A stretch of 64,000 bases of DNA from Typha latifolia (taxonomy: Eukaryota; Streptophyta; Magnoliopsida; Poales; Typhaceae), in assembly GCA_019914945.1 (NCBI GenBank), contig CM034107.1:3410001-3474000 (forward strand), read 5' to 3'. Under the pieces are notes generated by a model. It was not told the DNA's origin and did no database searches. It saw only the letters and a list, made by a program, of their open reading frames with translations. The position numbers were made by a program, and so were the translations under genes. Positions 36,898 through 54,147 of the stretch are shown here, piece after piece (within the stretch, counting starts at the first letter, position 1; every line of letters begins with the position of its first letter).

Positions 36898-39185
36898 TGG
36901 CCACAAATGCTCATGGAAGCAGGTTTGCAACTGTTATAATTTACACCCAGAACATTCTAAATATGGAGGATATTGTCAATTGTTACTAATATATTTGAAT
37001 TTTGGCATCACTTCAGGAAATGGCAAAGCTGTTCAACTATTTACAGATCAGAGAAGTCTCTGCGACTGCCAACAGAAGAATGCATCATTGTTTTAGAAAA
37101 CTTTTAATGCGCTCCTGCCTTAGATAGAATATAACTACACTCCTAACTAAGTGACCGACGCAGCATATCGCACCATATTTTAGCATATAGATTGATTCTG
37201 AAATTCAAAATTATTGTACATGTAGAAGAACGAATGGATTCTAATAACTTATTATAGTTTTTAGCAAGAATGCATTAGTACATTGTTAGATTGTAAGTAT
37301 TAATTTTAATTTCTTGTCTAACCATAATTTTATCTATTTATTTATTTTCTAACGGTCTTGAATTATGGATCTCCCACTCAACTCCTAGTGTTACATAGTC
37401 CCTTTTCCCTTGTTTTTTTTAAAACCTTGGAATGGATACATGAGACAATAATGATATTTATCTTATGTATTTTTCTTTTCTTGTTCTTATATTTTTGGTC
37501 AGTCATAAGTTCACACATCTACCAGTCTTTTTCTTCTCATAAATTTTGGTTCATCTGCCATCAATATATTTTCTTACTGAGTCGTTAGGAGGACATATTA
37601 TTTTGACTTATAACGGCAGCTTGCATCATTATGACTATTTGTGCAATCTGATGTTGATAACCAGGAGCCCATTACGCCAGCTTTACCTACTCTGAGACAT
37701 CTTCTGTCACCATTAACAACTATCTGATGACTGCTGGTCTCTTAACCACATATAAATACTTAAAATAGGGACCTATGAAAGATGAGAAATTTAATAAACA
37801 ATGATCTCATTACATCAAATCAATCTTTTTTTATGTCCTAGTGAGTGCGACATGGTGTAAAGTTTCCATTTTTCAACGGAAAAGAACTTACAAATAGACA
37901 TAGAATTCTTTTCCAAGTGGACTCTGGCTCACAGTGAGTGACAGAGTGAGCATTATTAGAGGTCACTCAACTATCCACTGAACAAGATATCTGACTCTAA
38001 GATACAATGGAAGAAGGCTTAAAACATTTTGTTTTCTATGCCAGCCTCTGCAACCCCACAAACCTGAGAAAAAGCTAACAAATACTAGGAAACAAACAAA
38101 GGGAACACTCACTCTGTCTGTCTACCTTCATAATAAATGTTTTTGCCAACCATTTTTAATCTCTCCTACCATCAAACCAACCCCACTGAGTCACCTACCC
38201 CAGTGTACAGCTAAGGAGACTGGCATTAAAGCACACACTACCCACCAAATATTCTCCCAAATAAAAAAAACTAGGAGAACAAATAGAGAAAAGAAGAAAG
38301 AATCAAATAAGGTATGAGAAAAATTAAAAATAACACCACACCCTATATTTTGCTGTACTATAAATAAATACTAAGCTGCATCCTGAGTTAAATTTAACTT
38401 AACAAGCACCTGATCGAATGAAATAAAAAGCAGAATAAATTATCTATAAAAATGTTATTCCTCTAATATGATTTTTGAGATTCAAGATTCAGTAGTTTAG
38501 AGGCTACTTTTAGTTCTATAATTTAATTAACTGATGGTTGGATTAAATTATATCAATCCATCAAACAGTTGAGTGTGGCTGGTTATTTTTGTAACAAATG
38601 AGAGAATCTATCTAATAAGTATTTTAAATTAAGAGAGTAGGTTTATTTGTAATAGAGTTAAAATGTAGGGTGTTATCTGTGGTTTTCTCACTATATACAT
38701 TTTCTTTTCCTTTTAATTAATTTAGCCACCCATTCATCTGCCAAGCTGGCTAGCTTTCTCTCTCTTCTCTCTCTCTTCTATCTGCAGGATGGCATCAAAC
38801 TCCATTATTAGAGCAAGCAAGAGAGTGTACTTAAATTTCCATATAATATTCTTACCAAAGTACTACTAAGTAAAAGCCACTCCTTTCTTTTTTCTAAACT
38901 CTAATTAACAAAAAACCATAATTTTAACGCTTCCTTCCTCCCTTCCTCCTCTCTCACCTCCTTCTCCTTCACCTGCTCCAGAACTTCTCCCATTTAGTAA
39001 AAGAAAGGGAAAAAAAAAGAAAATATTATATACTTTACCGACACTACTACTCTACCGCAAGCAAGCATATGGGTCTTCGCCTTTTCTCATTTTTATAGCT
39101 GTCAGCGCCGCAGCTTCCAATCAAAGATCGAGATGAACGCCTAGCGGTTTCTCAAACAAGACCCATCAGTCCAACCATCAGTCCA
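36898..39185. other. PRA1.H 3' UTR, spacer and SRF promoter
   Basis: AT-rich spacer. The PRA1.H 3' UTR probably covers the first 200 bases. Long CT-rich tracts at 38755-38785 and 38930-38990 and a TATA-like TATTATATACT at about 39023-39034 precede the SRF start. No gene is recognised. Confidence 0.45.
39133..39144 (+). promoter_or_regulatory. Minimal upstream ORF in the SRF leader
   Basis: ATG AAC GCC TAG begins 53 bases before the SRF start codon. If the transcript starts upstream of 39133, it could modulate translation. Whether it lies in the mRNA is not shown by the sequence. Confidence 0.35.
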
Positions 39186-42100
39186 ATGGCGGCATTGGCC
39201 GCCGCAGCTGCTGTTGTTGTTTCTGTTCTCCTCGGCGCGGTCTTTGTGGTGGAGTCGAACACCGACTCCTCCGATGGTATCTAACGATTGCGTTCTCTTT
39301 TGGGTTCTTGATTCGGGAAAATGTTTTCTGAGCGTGTTATCCTATTGCTTGCAGTTCAAGCGCTTAATGTTCTGTACAGCTCCTTGAACAGCCCGCCGCA
39401 GCTGTCGGGGTGGGCGTCGAGCGGTGGCGATCCGTGCGGCAATGCGTGGAAGGGGATCTCTTGCTCCGGTTCGGCGGTCACTGCGATGTAAAATTTCTAT
39501 CTTGGAAATAAAAACCCGATCTTGCTAATGATAGCTTGTTTATTTGGGATTTTTTTATATTCATTTTGGTGATACTATACAGCAATGTTCCTGGGCTGGG
39601 GCTGAATGGGAGTCTGGGTTACCGCCTTTCGGATCTTTTATCCTTGAAAACAATGTGAGCGAACTCATGCAGATGTGCTTTTAATATTGGGGATTTTGTA
39701 TTGCTTGTGATGACAATTTTCTTCTATTTTTATTTTTAACAGGGACATGAGCGACAACAACATACATGAAACCATTCCTTATCAGTTGCCGCCGAACCTT
39801 ACCTATCTGTAATGTTTCTTCTTTTTGCGCAGTTCTTGTCCTAGCAAGAGGTTTTCTCAATTCTCATAGCTTGACATAGGAGATACTATGCTGCAGGAAT
39901 CTAGCGGGCAACAATTTTAGTGGAAATCTTCCTTACTCTTTATCTAATATGGTTTCCCTCAACTACCTGTAAGTAGCTTTGCAATCCATATGCCTGTATG
40001 ATGTTGGAGTCCTTCTTTTCGGTCTTACGATGGATATCTGTACTGCTGTTTGTAGAAATCTCAGTCACAACACATTATCTGATTCAATTGGAGATGTCTT
40101 TTCAAGCCTTAAGAAGCTCTCTGAACTGTAAGATCTTTGACATGTCAATAATCATCCTTTCAGCTCCCTTGATTTCTGGCATGCTGTGGTGTGATACTGT
40201 GATTTTTTATCTTCATAATTTTCCAGATTTTTCATGGAAAATGTATAATCAATTTTCTATTTTATAAGTTTCAGGAACCATATTCTTTATTCACTAGTTA
40301 TGCCAAAAATTACTTGTGTAGATTATATGTAGCTTATTATTTATTCTTATTTTATTGCAATAAATCATTGACCTGAATTTGAACAATATTGTGAACTTAT
40401 TCTTTCCTAAGAAGATGTTTCATTATGTTTAATATATTCTTTTTATGTTTTTGGAATGGTATGGCAGAGATTTCTCCTTCAACAAATTTACAGGAAATCT
40501 TCCAAATTCTTTTGGTTCTTTATCAAATCTTTCTAATCTGTAAGTTCCCTGTATCCAAAATCTACTAAATTTTATCTACAATCTTGCCAACGTTATTGTC
40601 AACCTCCTCGATTCTTATGTTTCTGGTTTATGCATGTTTTTCTGCAGTTATTTGCAAGATAATCAACTAACTGGCTCAGTCAACATTCTCACTAGCCTAG
40701 ACCTCACTACACTGTAAGTTACTAGTGATGTATATTCTTTGTTTTGTATGTATGATCCATACAACAATCCTTTTTGGCAGAAACATTGCAAATAACCATT
40801 TCAGTGGCTGGATACCCAAAGAGTTCGGTTCAATTCCAAGTCTTATGTCAGTAGTTCTCAATGTGCATAAACTTTCTCTTTTACTGGTGGTTTACAGCGA
40901 ATTTTGCTGATTCCTTCCTGCAATTGCATGTCTAGTATTGATGGCAACTCCTTTGCTAACGGTCCTGCTCCGCCACCACCACCGTATATGCCACCTCCTC
41001 CTGATAGACCACATAATAACCATAATCAAACTCAGGAACCAACACCTACTCCAGCAGGGTCTTCAGGCAAAACATTACCTTCTGATCACAAGGAAAAGAA
41101 CCAAAGCTTGACTGCAGGTGCAATCACAGGGATAGTAATAGGCTCAATAGTTGGTTCTGTATGTGTAATTCTAGCAGTTATTTTATGTTCTCGGAATCTT
41201 CAGAAAGACAAGGATGCCATGAGAAATAATGCAAATCAATCTGTGAGGTCTCTGACTGTTGGTGTAGAGAGAGGTACCAGTTTTTATGCTTTTGTTTATA
41301 TTTCTTTAGTTGTTTTCTTATCTTGGAATATTTATCTTGCTTAAAGCTATGTATTTCCTATCCTTTTCATCTATAGAATGTGCTCACATACTAATAATGT
41401 CCTAGTTAATGTATCTAGATTTCATAAGATCATTTCTTAAACTTCAGTATTCTTCTTGTGCCACTGATGTACGGTAGAACTGGATTTTTCTAATAGCCTA
41501 ATTCATACCACTTACTTTTATATGTTTTCATTTACTCGGTGCCAATTCTTTGGATTATTCATTGTTCAATTGAAGTTGTGTACTGGTAATTGAAGCTTTA
41601 AAATGATTGTACAATTTAGTATGAATAGAAAAGAAAAGAAAAGAAATACTTATATAAGGTTTGCAGTCAAGAAAAGTAACACTCCTCTTTTGCTATATCT
41701 AGAATGCTGCACAGTCCAAAGGGTTAGGAAATTGCGGACTTTTGAAAATCTACTATATCATTTACAGATACCCAAATATAAAGCACTTCTTTTTGCGGGT
41801 GTTACTGCCACTGCAACAAATCTTATTTGAATTTAGGATGGAAAGAAATCGACCAAAGACTTCACTTATCAGATCCATAGGAATCTTATTTCATGACTTA
41901 CAGGTTTGCATTTTTCGAAGAGGGCTGACATGTTCAGATGTTCTCATGAATCTTATTAAACATTCAATACACATTTAAAATATGAAGTTCCAACTTTAAT
42001 ATGGCAATGTAGTACAATCACTTGTGCAAGAACCACTAATGTTTTCTTGTCTAAATGTTGGGATTGTGCAGCAACCGACAAGGAGACTCCAGAACAGAGG

Positions 42101-45100
42101 TTCAAAAGTTCTTCTATAGCAAGTTTGATACCTCCACCTGCTGAAAAAACAATAGTTGAGAGGGTACATGTGAAAAATGGGTCTGGAAAAAGACCAAAAT
42201 TTCCCATAACTGCATCTTCCTACACTGTTGCTTCTCTTCAAATTGCAACAAACAGCTTTGGTCAGGATTGCCTTGTTGGTGAGGGTTCCCTTGGTCGTGT
42301 TTACAGGGCTGAATCTCCTAATGGAAAGGTAAGGAATCAATATGTCAGCAGTTTGAATCTATTTGATTGTCACTGTTTATATCATGACTCCCAAGTGTGC
42401 ATTATCTGCATCATTGTCTATCCAATCAGATGCCCACATTTAATGGAAATCTGTTGCGATTTCCCGAGCAGCTGGACGGTCCTTGTTACATTTTAATCCC
42501 TTTCATATTCTAAATTATTTAGAAGAGTGGTAGCTTAGATAGTTAAAGTACTGTCATGTTTGCTTAAATGGTTGAGTATGTCAGTAGCTTTTGGTAGGAA
42601 GAGCTGTTTCTGTAATGCGTCTTAAGTTTGTTACATAATAGTGCAAATCGTTCTCCAATATGAATTTGTGCTTCATTCATCTATTTATCTGTCACAAAGA
42701 TGGATTGCATCCCGACCAGATACTACCATTGTTATTTTAGAACCCATAATGATAAGAACTATGAAGCATTATGAGTTTTCCACTTTATTACATACTTAGG
42801 TTAGCTTTAACTTGTAAATTGTAACGAGTTTGCTATTTCACTCCAATAGAAATACAAGTTTATCCCTTTATTGTTCAGCTTACTATAAAGAAAAGAGAGG
42901 GGGGAGGGTCAGGTTGGGTAAAGAGCCATTTTCTCTAATCAGAGCATGCATCTGGGTGTATATATGTGAGGTTCTTTAGATTTCATTGTCTCCAATCCTG
43001 GACCTATGTCCCTTTTTACAACTCATCAGAACTGAAAGAATAAAGCATCAAAGAACCAATAACCGATAGGGCTGTCAAAATAATCGAGCCAGCTCGAGCT
43101 CGGCTCGAGTTCGGCTCGATAATGCTCGATCAAGCTCGGCTCGAAAATAGGCTGAGCTGAGCTTGATCATTAAAGCTAGGCTTGCAATTAAATTCGAGCC
43201 AAGCTTAATCCCGAGCCGGCTCGATCGAGTAGGCTCGATAAGGCTCGAATATATATATATATATATATGAGTAATATCAAACTAATATAAACCATCATAT
43301 CAAAACCCTTTTACCTATTCAGAATTTCAGCCATTATTTTCTAACACAATTATCTTTATTGTTTATAATTTATATTTTGGTTGATTGTAGTTTTTTGACA
43401 CAATTATCTTTGTTACTTATAATTTATATTTTGGTAATATTTATATCTTTATAGTTGAATTAGGTTTTATTTCAAGTTTGATTCAAGCCTAAATTATTTC
43501 AAGCTTGCTCAAGCTTGAAAATAATTTAAAATTAATAAGGTTTGAAATTGCTAATTGAGCAGCTTGTTTAAGCTCGAAATTGGCTCGGATTGAAATTATT
43601 TTAATTCAAGCTTGATCACAAAGACAGGCTCGAAATTAATTTCAATCTAAGCTTGATTAGAGCCAGGCTCGATCAAGCTCGGCTCGTTTACACCCCTAAT
43701 AACCGACCAGGGCGACTAATGCAGATTCTGAAGGTAACTTTAATAGCCAGGAGATCATCCAGAGGGTAATAGTTATTCAATCGGAAATGTAGAAGGCAAT
43801 AGAGGTATCAAGAGGCAGCTCGATGCAATGTACCAAGGATGTGTTAGTTTACTCAGCTTCACATCTCTCTTCTCTCTATCTCCTGTTTTGTAGTAGCAAT
43901 ACGAGTGTGGTTCTTGTGCCAAAATTGCGGTCATGATATGTATCACGTAGCACACATTGCCTAGTGACACAAATATTTTATTTCATAACTGCCAACATAT
44001 TTCCTCTATAAGTTGATACTGAATTCTTTTCAAAACAAAATTAGATCAGAAGACTTGCCATGAAAACTATCAAGACAACTGACTACAAAATTTCTTCTTC
44101 TTGGTTTAGTTTAGGATCATGTTGCCAATGAATAGAGATGTGTAAAGCTTTAATATTTTATGATAAAAATATCAACTCTCCCTGTACACACACACACATA
44201 CACACACACAACTTGCGTTCTGAATCTGATCTACTTTTGTTTTTCTTTTTTCTTTTTTCTTTTTTCTTTTTTTCTTCTTCACTTTTGCTGCTTCAAAACT
44301 CAAAACTTGCTTGATGCTTCAACTTAGTCCTAAACTTGAGTAGAGTGGGCAATGTGACTTGTCCCCAAATTAACAAGAAATTTAATTTTTCATCAACGTT
44401 TTTGCTTGTCTTAACTGTCAAAGTGAAGTTAACAGTTGAATTTCCTCTTTGCCCCCTATCTCAGGTATTAGCTGTGAAGAAGATCGACAGTGCTGCACTT
44501 TCTCTGCAGGAGGAAGATAATTTTCTTGAGGCTGTTTCAAACATGTCACGACTTAGGCACACAAACATTGTGATGCTTCTAGGCTACTGTGTTGAACATG
44601 GGCAACGACTTCTGGTTTATGAGTATTTTGGAAATGGAACTCTGCATGATATGTTGCACTTTGCTGATGATAGCAGCAGGACGTTAACCTGGAATGCACG
44701 TGTGAGGATAGCACTTGGAACTGCTAGAGCTCTAGAGTAAATTCCAGTGATTCTAATTTTGTTACCTCTATTGCTGTGTATAATAAACTTAATTATGTAT
44801 ATCCCTTTCAATTTCTGTTCAGGTACCTACATGAAGTATGCTTGCCTTCTGTTGTGCATAAAAACTTCAAATCAGCAAATATCCTACTTGATGAAGAACT
44901 TAATCCTCATTTATCTGACTGTGGTCTAGCTGCCTTAACACCTAATACAGAGAGACAGGCAAGTCATTGTGCATCTAATGTACTTCTAAATTCTAATGTT
45001 CACATAGGGACTTTGTGGGCTTTACTTGTCCAATTCTGAAAAAATTACTTACCTTTAAGGTAGTTTGATAGGTTTCCACGGAGGTTGTTGGTTCATTTGG

Positions 45101-45866
45101 CTATAGTGCTCCTGAGTTTTCGATGTCTGGAGTTTATACTGTAAAGAGTGATGTATACAGTTTCGGAGTAGTGATGTTAGAACTATTGACAGGTCGGAAG
45201 CCGCTAGACAGGTTAATTTTCCTTACCATATCTTTTCAACTGAGCCATGTTTATATCGCTTCTCATTTTTTCTAACTGAAATTTTGTTCTTTCTGATCAT
45301 CTCTTTTCTTGTGCCTATTTTCAGTTCTAGAGCAAGAGTAGAACAATCTCTCGTTAGATGGGCTGCACCACAACTTCATGATATTGATGCACTTGCAAAA
45401 ATGGTCGATCCGGCATTGAATGGAATATACCCTGCAAAATCTCTGTCACGTTTCGCAGACATAATTGCACTGTGCGTTCAGGTGGGTAGTTGTCTCTCTA
45501 TTTTTTGCCGACTACATACAGTACTTGACACCTTATTTACATACATAAACAATAAAGAAGCTCTTTGGTTTCCTGATAATAATAGAAACATCTATCCTTT
45601 CATTAACTCTGCTTGTGCTGAAGCAAACAATATTACAATCAATATGAACCTGTATTTTCATTCATACAATTTTGATCCTGTGAGGCAAAATGCTTTTTAT
45701 TGTGTAGCCGGAGCCAGAGTTCCGTCCTCCCATGTCTGAAGTTGTGCAACAACTTGTTCGGTTAGTGCAAAGGGCGAGCATAGTCAGAAGACGTTCAGGC
45801 GAGGAGCTTGGATTTTCCTACAGAATACCAGAGCATGAAGCAAGTACAGCAGACTTGTCATTTTAA
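39186..45866 (+). CDS. SRF: STRUBBELIG-receptor family LRR receptor kinase
   Basis: Sixteen exons: 39186-39276, 39355-39487, 39583-39654, 39743-39808, 39897-39968, 40056-40127, 40468-40539, 40648-40713, 40781-40846, 40936-41273, 42072-42328, 44465-44736, 44823-44958, 45072-45211, 45325-45481, 45708-45866 (TAA). Phases agree throughout, giving 722 aa. A signal peptide spans about 1-24. The SUB-type cap follows ([31 protein letters not shown]). About six LRRs lie in 66/72-nt exons, then a proline-rich stretch ([14 protein letters not shown]) and a transmembrane helix at about 299-321. The kinase domain spans about 410-690: glycine loop [12 protein letters not shown], lysine in LAVKKID, but HKN replaces HRD and DCG replaces DFG. 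Family role: plasma-membrane receptor in organ shape, cell-wall and defence signalling. Intron 13 uses a GC donor; other introns are GT-AG. The C-terminus ([20 protein letters not shown]) most resembles the SUB/SRF1/SRF3 group. The intron of about 800 bp between exons 10 and 11 could hide a small exon. Confidence 0.93.
42329..44464 (+). other. SRF intron 11
   Basis: It contains a hAT-type MITE (43067-43698), a (CA)n run near 44185-44211 and a polypyrimidine tract of TTTTTTC units (about 44240-44280). The rest is AT-rich. Confidence 0.75.
43067..43698. mobile_element. hAT-type MITE, copy 3 (SRF intron 11)
   Basis: It starts TAGGGCTGTCAAAATAATCG and ends CTCGTTTACACCCCTA, giving imperfect TIRs TAGGGcTGTcAA and TAGGGgTGTaAA. 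It has a perfect 8-bp duplication ATAACCGA (43059-43066 and 43699-43706). Both arms carry many GAGCTCGGCTCGA-type repeats. The centre is AT-rich with a (TA)n run at about 43250-43268. No coding sequence is present. Confidence 0.9.
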
Positions 45867-46772
45867 GCTTAAATCCCCATTTCTTGCTGCCAGTACGCAG
45901 TTTCACAGGCATGAATTTCATATCCTAGTAACTACAACCTTCACCGCAATGGACCACAAGAGGAGTAGCTCACCGGCAAGAACGAAAAAGGATTGCAAAA
46001 GTTGAATTTTATTTTGTATACGAAATTTCCATCTTTACAAGTGAACCTGTAAAATACCAAGATAATGATGAGCCTCTATGGCATGTATATTTTCAGTATC
46101 AAGTAAATTCATTGGTTGGCAAACGGATCAGGAGTATGTTGTTACAGTTAATAAACTCTTATTATAATTCCAATAGCTGTTCCTTTTATTTACTTATTTG
46201 AATGGTATTTGGCTCAATAGAAGTAGGTTGTACCTGAGTGGAATAGGGAAATATATTGTGGGTTTTTTTGCCAACACAATTAAATATTGACCATCACTTT
46301 CTAATTAATAAAGATGTCTAATTATTTGATGGCCATGACATTATACCTCCAAAAAATATTCATGAGACTAATTCCAAGTCAATGTCTTGTGAAATAACTT
46401 CTAGGTTAGGAGTCAACTCTGGAGTATTCAGACACTGTTCGCCTTTTGACTAAGTGAAAATAATCTCTGCACAAGATAAATGGAAATCTCATGACTCTGC
46501 TCTCTCTGGTCTGTTAGCTTAGAAATTTATGTTAGAAATTTTTATGTGTCTTGACTACAATGTATACATTAGACTAAAGTGCAGAAAGAGGACGATAGAG
46601 CTATGATAAAAAAAAAAAAAAAAAAATCATTTGAACTTTCTTTCCTTCTCTTTTCTTATTTGACTGTATATGCTATGTTCAAAATTGAAAGAAATCTCTA
46701 TACCCCCCTCCCCCCAACAAAAGAAGAAAAAAAAACTTTTACTTCTCTAGCATTTTTGTAATTAATGCCTAT
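45867..46772. other. Convergent 3' spacer between SRF and GH9
   Basis: It contains both 3' UTRs. A poly-A run at about 46609-46626 and AT-rich sequence are seen, with no gene. Confidence 0.5.
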
Positions 46773-50900
<4,128 letters not shown>

Positions 50901-50903
<3 letters not shown>

Positions 50904-53324
50904 TTTTATCATGGAGTTTATAATTATTTTAAGTAATATTAGGGTGATAGAAACTACGTACGGGGACTCATAGTCTTCTTCTGATTGAGTCAAAGAAGCC
51001 AATCTCTATAACAGCCTTTGTTGGACTCCACCTGTAGCAATAGTTGTAGTAACAATAATAATATTAATAATAAGTTGATGTTTGAGTTCGAGTAACATTT
51101 CTTGTATTCTAAGGGTAGGTTACGTATTATTGTCTCAAAGATAGACGATCTTTTAAGCAAATTTAGATGAAATAGTAATAATTTTCCCAGAAATTAATTA
51201 CTTTTCTGTCTGAGGAAATACTTAATTTCTTAATATCTTTTACTATATTGCTGTGTATATATTAGATTATGATTCCATGAATAAAACTCCTCTCTTATCA
51301 GTACCTACCTATCTTTGGGTTGGTAGAACATGGAAGTCTACCTCGGTGTAGTTTCCATTTCTACCATAAAATAGAGCCCTCTAACCACAAAAAGACATTA
51401 TAATAAAAAAAAAATTCTTTCTTTCTCTTGATCTCTAGCCAAGAAAATAGAGCCCTCTAGCCAAGAGTAGATAAATTTTAAGAGAAAATAAATGATAAAA
51501 AATATTTTAGTCTTTTGTGTGTATTTATTAAGTTTAACAACTATCTCATTGAAATATTCTATGCATGCATATTAATTGACAATTCTAAAAGAGTTAGAAG
51601 AGTCAACAATATAGTAGTTTAGAAGTTTTCAATAGCAATTATGTGAAAAACCCCCAAAGTTGTTGATGAATTAACCTTTATCTATGAATAGATAGTTATC
51701 AAGCACCAATCCCTTTCTGAAAAAACAAGCGTAAACTCGATCAATGACTAATAAAGTAAAGTTATGCATATTTTTCTATCGCAGTTGACATATGTGATAA
51801 AAATTATGACACTCTATTGTTATCGTAAATAACTCCTTTAATCACGCTTAGTAAATATAAAATAGTCATTAAAAGGGTAAATTGACAATATTTGACTAGC
51901 AAAACATCATCTAACTAACTAAGTCCCAAACCAATCTTCTAAGTCCAAAAATATTAGGCCATATATCATCACCAAAAGTCATCTCTCCCAAAAAAATAGT
52001 CTCTTTAATCAACGGCTTTACGTCACCATAGCATCACATATCCATCACCAAATTTGCAAAACTGAAATGATTGCAGAACAGTGCTTACTTACTTGCATCA
52101 TTGGGCTACTACTACATAATTACTATTAAAAAATAAAATTTTCTCAAGCATTAGAGAACTTTGGTCGAATGTCACATAAAATATTGACATATACTTTTCC
52201 TAGTTAGTTATGTTGTCCCCATTGAGTCTGAGACTTTGAGAACTTAGTTAGAAATGTTTGCACTCCAATGATTCTTTTTTAATTTTTCATATGACAACAA
52301 CAATTTAGCAGCCACTGTGTACGCCTTCAATTATGCCACAACAACAATATATCCTTGTCAAAAATTTGGCATCCAACATTGTTAGGTTTTATACGAATTA
52401 GAGAACATTTGTAACCTAATTTCACGCCAACCAATTTACTAAAATACTTCCGAAAGAAATATTAACAGAAAAATCTATGTTTCAAGACAATGCTGTTAAA
52501 GATTGTTTAATTTAAGTTAATCAAGGTGTCATATTAAATTCATAGACAAAAAGAAGAAAGGGTATTCAAGAAAATTTATAATTTAATCACGCGCTAATCA
52601 AATTTACTGAAATACTCTTATTAACTAGGGTAGTTTAGGGATAAGGTTGGTTCGATTAAGTCAACCTATTGTCATAAAATTATTGGACTAAAAAAGAAAG
52701 AGGTGGTAATCACAAAATCACTGAGATGACGAATGTAATTTGGAAAAAGTTCCCTCCCAAGATTTGGCATTCAACATAGTTAGGTTTTATATGAATGGGA
52801 GAAATTAAAAGATTTGAAGTTTGACTCACATGGCAATTAAAAGTCATTAAAATCATGCTTAATTTATCCTTTATGGCACAAATTAAACAATTCAATCTGG
52901 TGTTAGATCCTGGAGTAACCTGTTAGCCGCCATACCCCACGAGTTTGGCGTGTTTGGAAGAGACTGTTAAATTGGATGGGCGTCCAGTTCTAGATGACAC
53001 CAAAAGAACAAAATGGAAACATGCTGCTTTCTTGTTGTTTTGATTTCAGATTCTCTAATTCCTGGGTTCAGATGTGTTCTTTGTTTAATTCCATTTGTTT
53101 GCTAACAATTAGACTAACGATAGTAAGAAGTTCATGGGGGAAAAAGGTTATTATTATAAGACTCTTACGCCATTCCCTGTTTGCTTTCTTTCATTGATTC
53201 CAACGTTGATAGGTTGCTTATAAATTTATAGTGTTAGGTAAAGAAAGAGATGAGCATGAGTGGAGATATCTAGTTTAGGAAAACAAAACTCTAACGAATA
53301 AGGATATATGCCTTTATATCGATA
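50901..53324. other. Gene-free AT-rich region
   Basis: No coding sequence is recognised. A 42-bp sequence at 52364-52405 recurs in direct orientation at 52762-52803 with 37/42 identity. A second small duplication around AAATAGAGCCCTCTA lies at 51367 and 51446. Confidence 0.5.
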
Positions 53325-53545
53325 GGTGACTTTCGCTCCATTAGCCTCTGTAACACTTCCTACAATCTTATCGCAAAAATGCTAGTTTCTCGTACCAAAT
53401 GGCAGGATATTGTTTAAGATTATAAGCTACATGCATGAAAGCCACCGAGGCTAAGAATGGAGCCATTGTGCTCAAGATGTTTGATCGGATGGCTAGAACT
53501 TCTTATACGATTGTCTTAAGCTTTATAAGTTTTCTGACTATGTTA
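53325..53545 (+). pseudogene. LINE (L1-type) reverse transcriptase fragment
   Basis: Translation from 53325 gives GDFRSISLCNTSYNLIAKML and VSRTK, matching the plant LINE RT motif DFRPISLCNVSYKIIAKxLVNRLK. After a frameshift, 53441 onwards gives NGAIVLKMFDRMARTSY, resembling the A(F/Y)DR palm motif region. The intervening segment is lost. Non-functional. Confidence 0.6.
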
Positions 53546-54147
53546 TTGAGCTAACTCACTCTTTTCTTGTATGAATATTAATAGAAGCATCGAAGGCTAT
53601 TTCTCTCCTCTCTCAAGGTCTAAACCAAAGGTGCCATCTCTTCTCTTGCTTGTTCATCGTAAGTAGGTCATAGCAACTGTATGTATGCACAATTCATTTT
53701 AATTTCTTACATTAAAAAATTTATAATCACAAATAATTAATATATAACTATTTAGTACATCTCTATCAATATGCTGTAGTGTGGATGTCACACTAATGAT
53801 TTGAGTTAGATATGAATTCCAATGTTATAGATTTATAAAGTTTCTTTCACTTGTATTAAACTCCTCAAAATATGTAACTAAGGTCGTCATAGTTAGAATC
53901 AACCTAGATTTTTTCAGGTATGTCTATTGGATAGCATACAAATATAGATGTGGATTCGATATAGAAGGATTGATCTAGATCTATTGAGATATATCATCAA
54001 ATGTATCATAGTAAATCGATTATGCATATCTAACAATTATAATTACACCTACTTCGATCTATTCAGCCTTCTTTTTTCTTTTTTTTGTTTCTACTTTTCT
54101 AGCATGATTCCTCGGGTTGATGTTGTCTAATATACAGTACACTTAGA

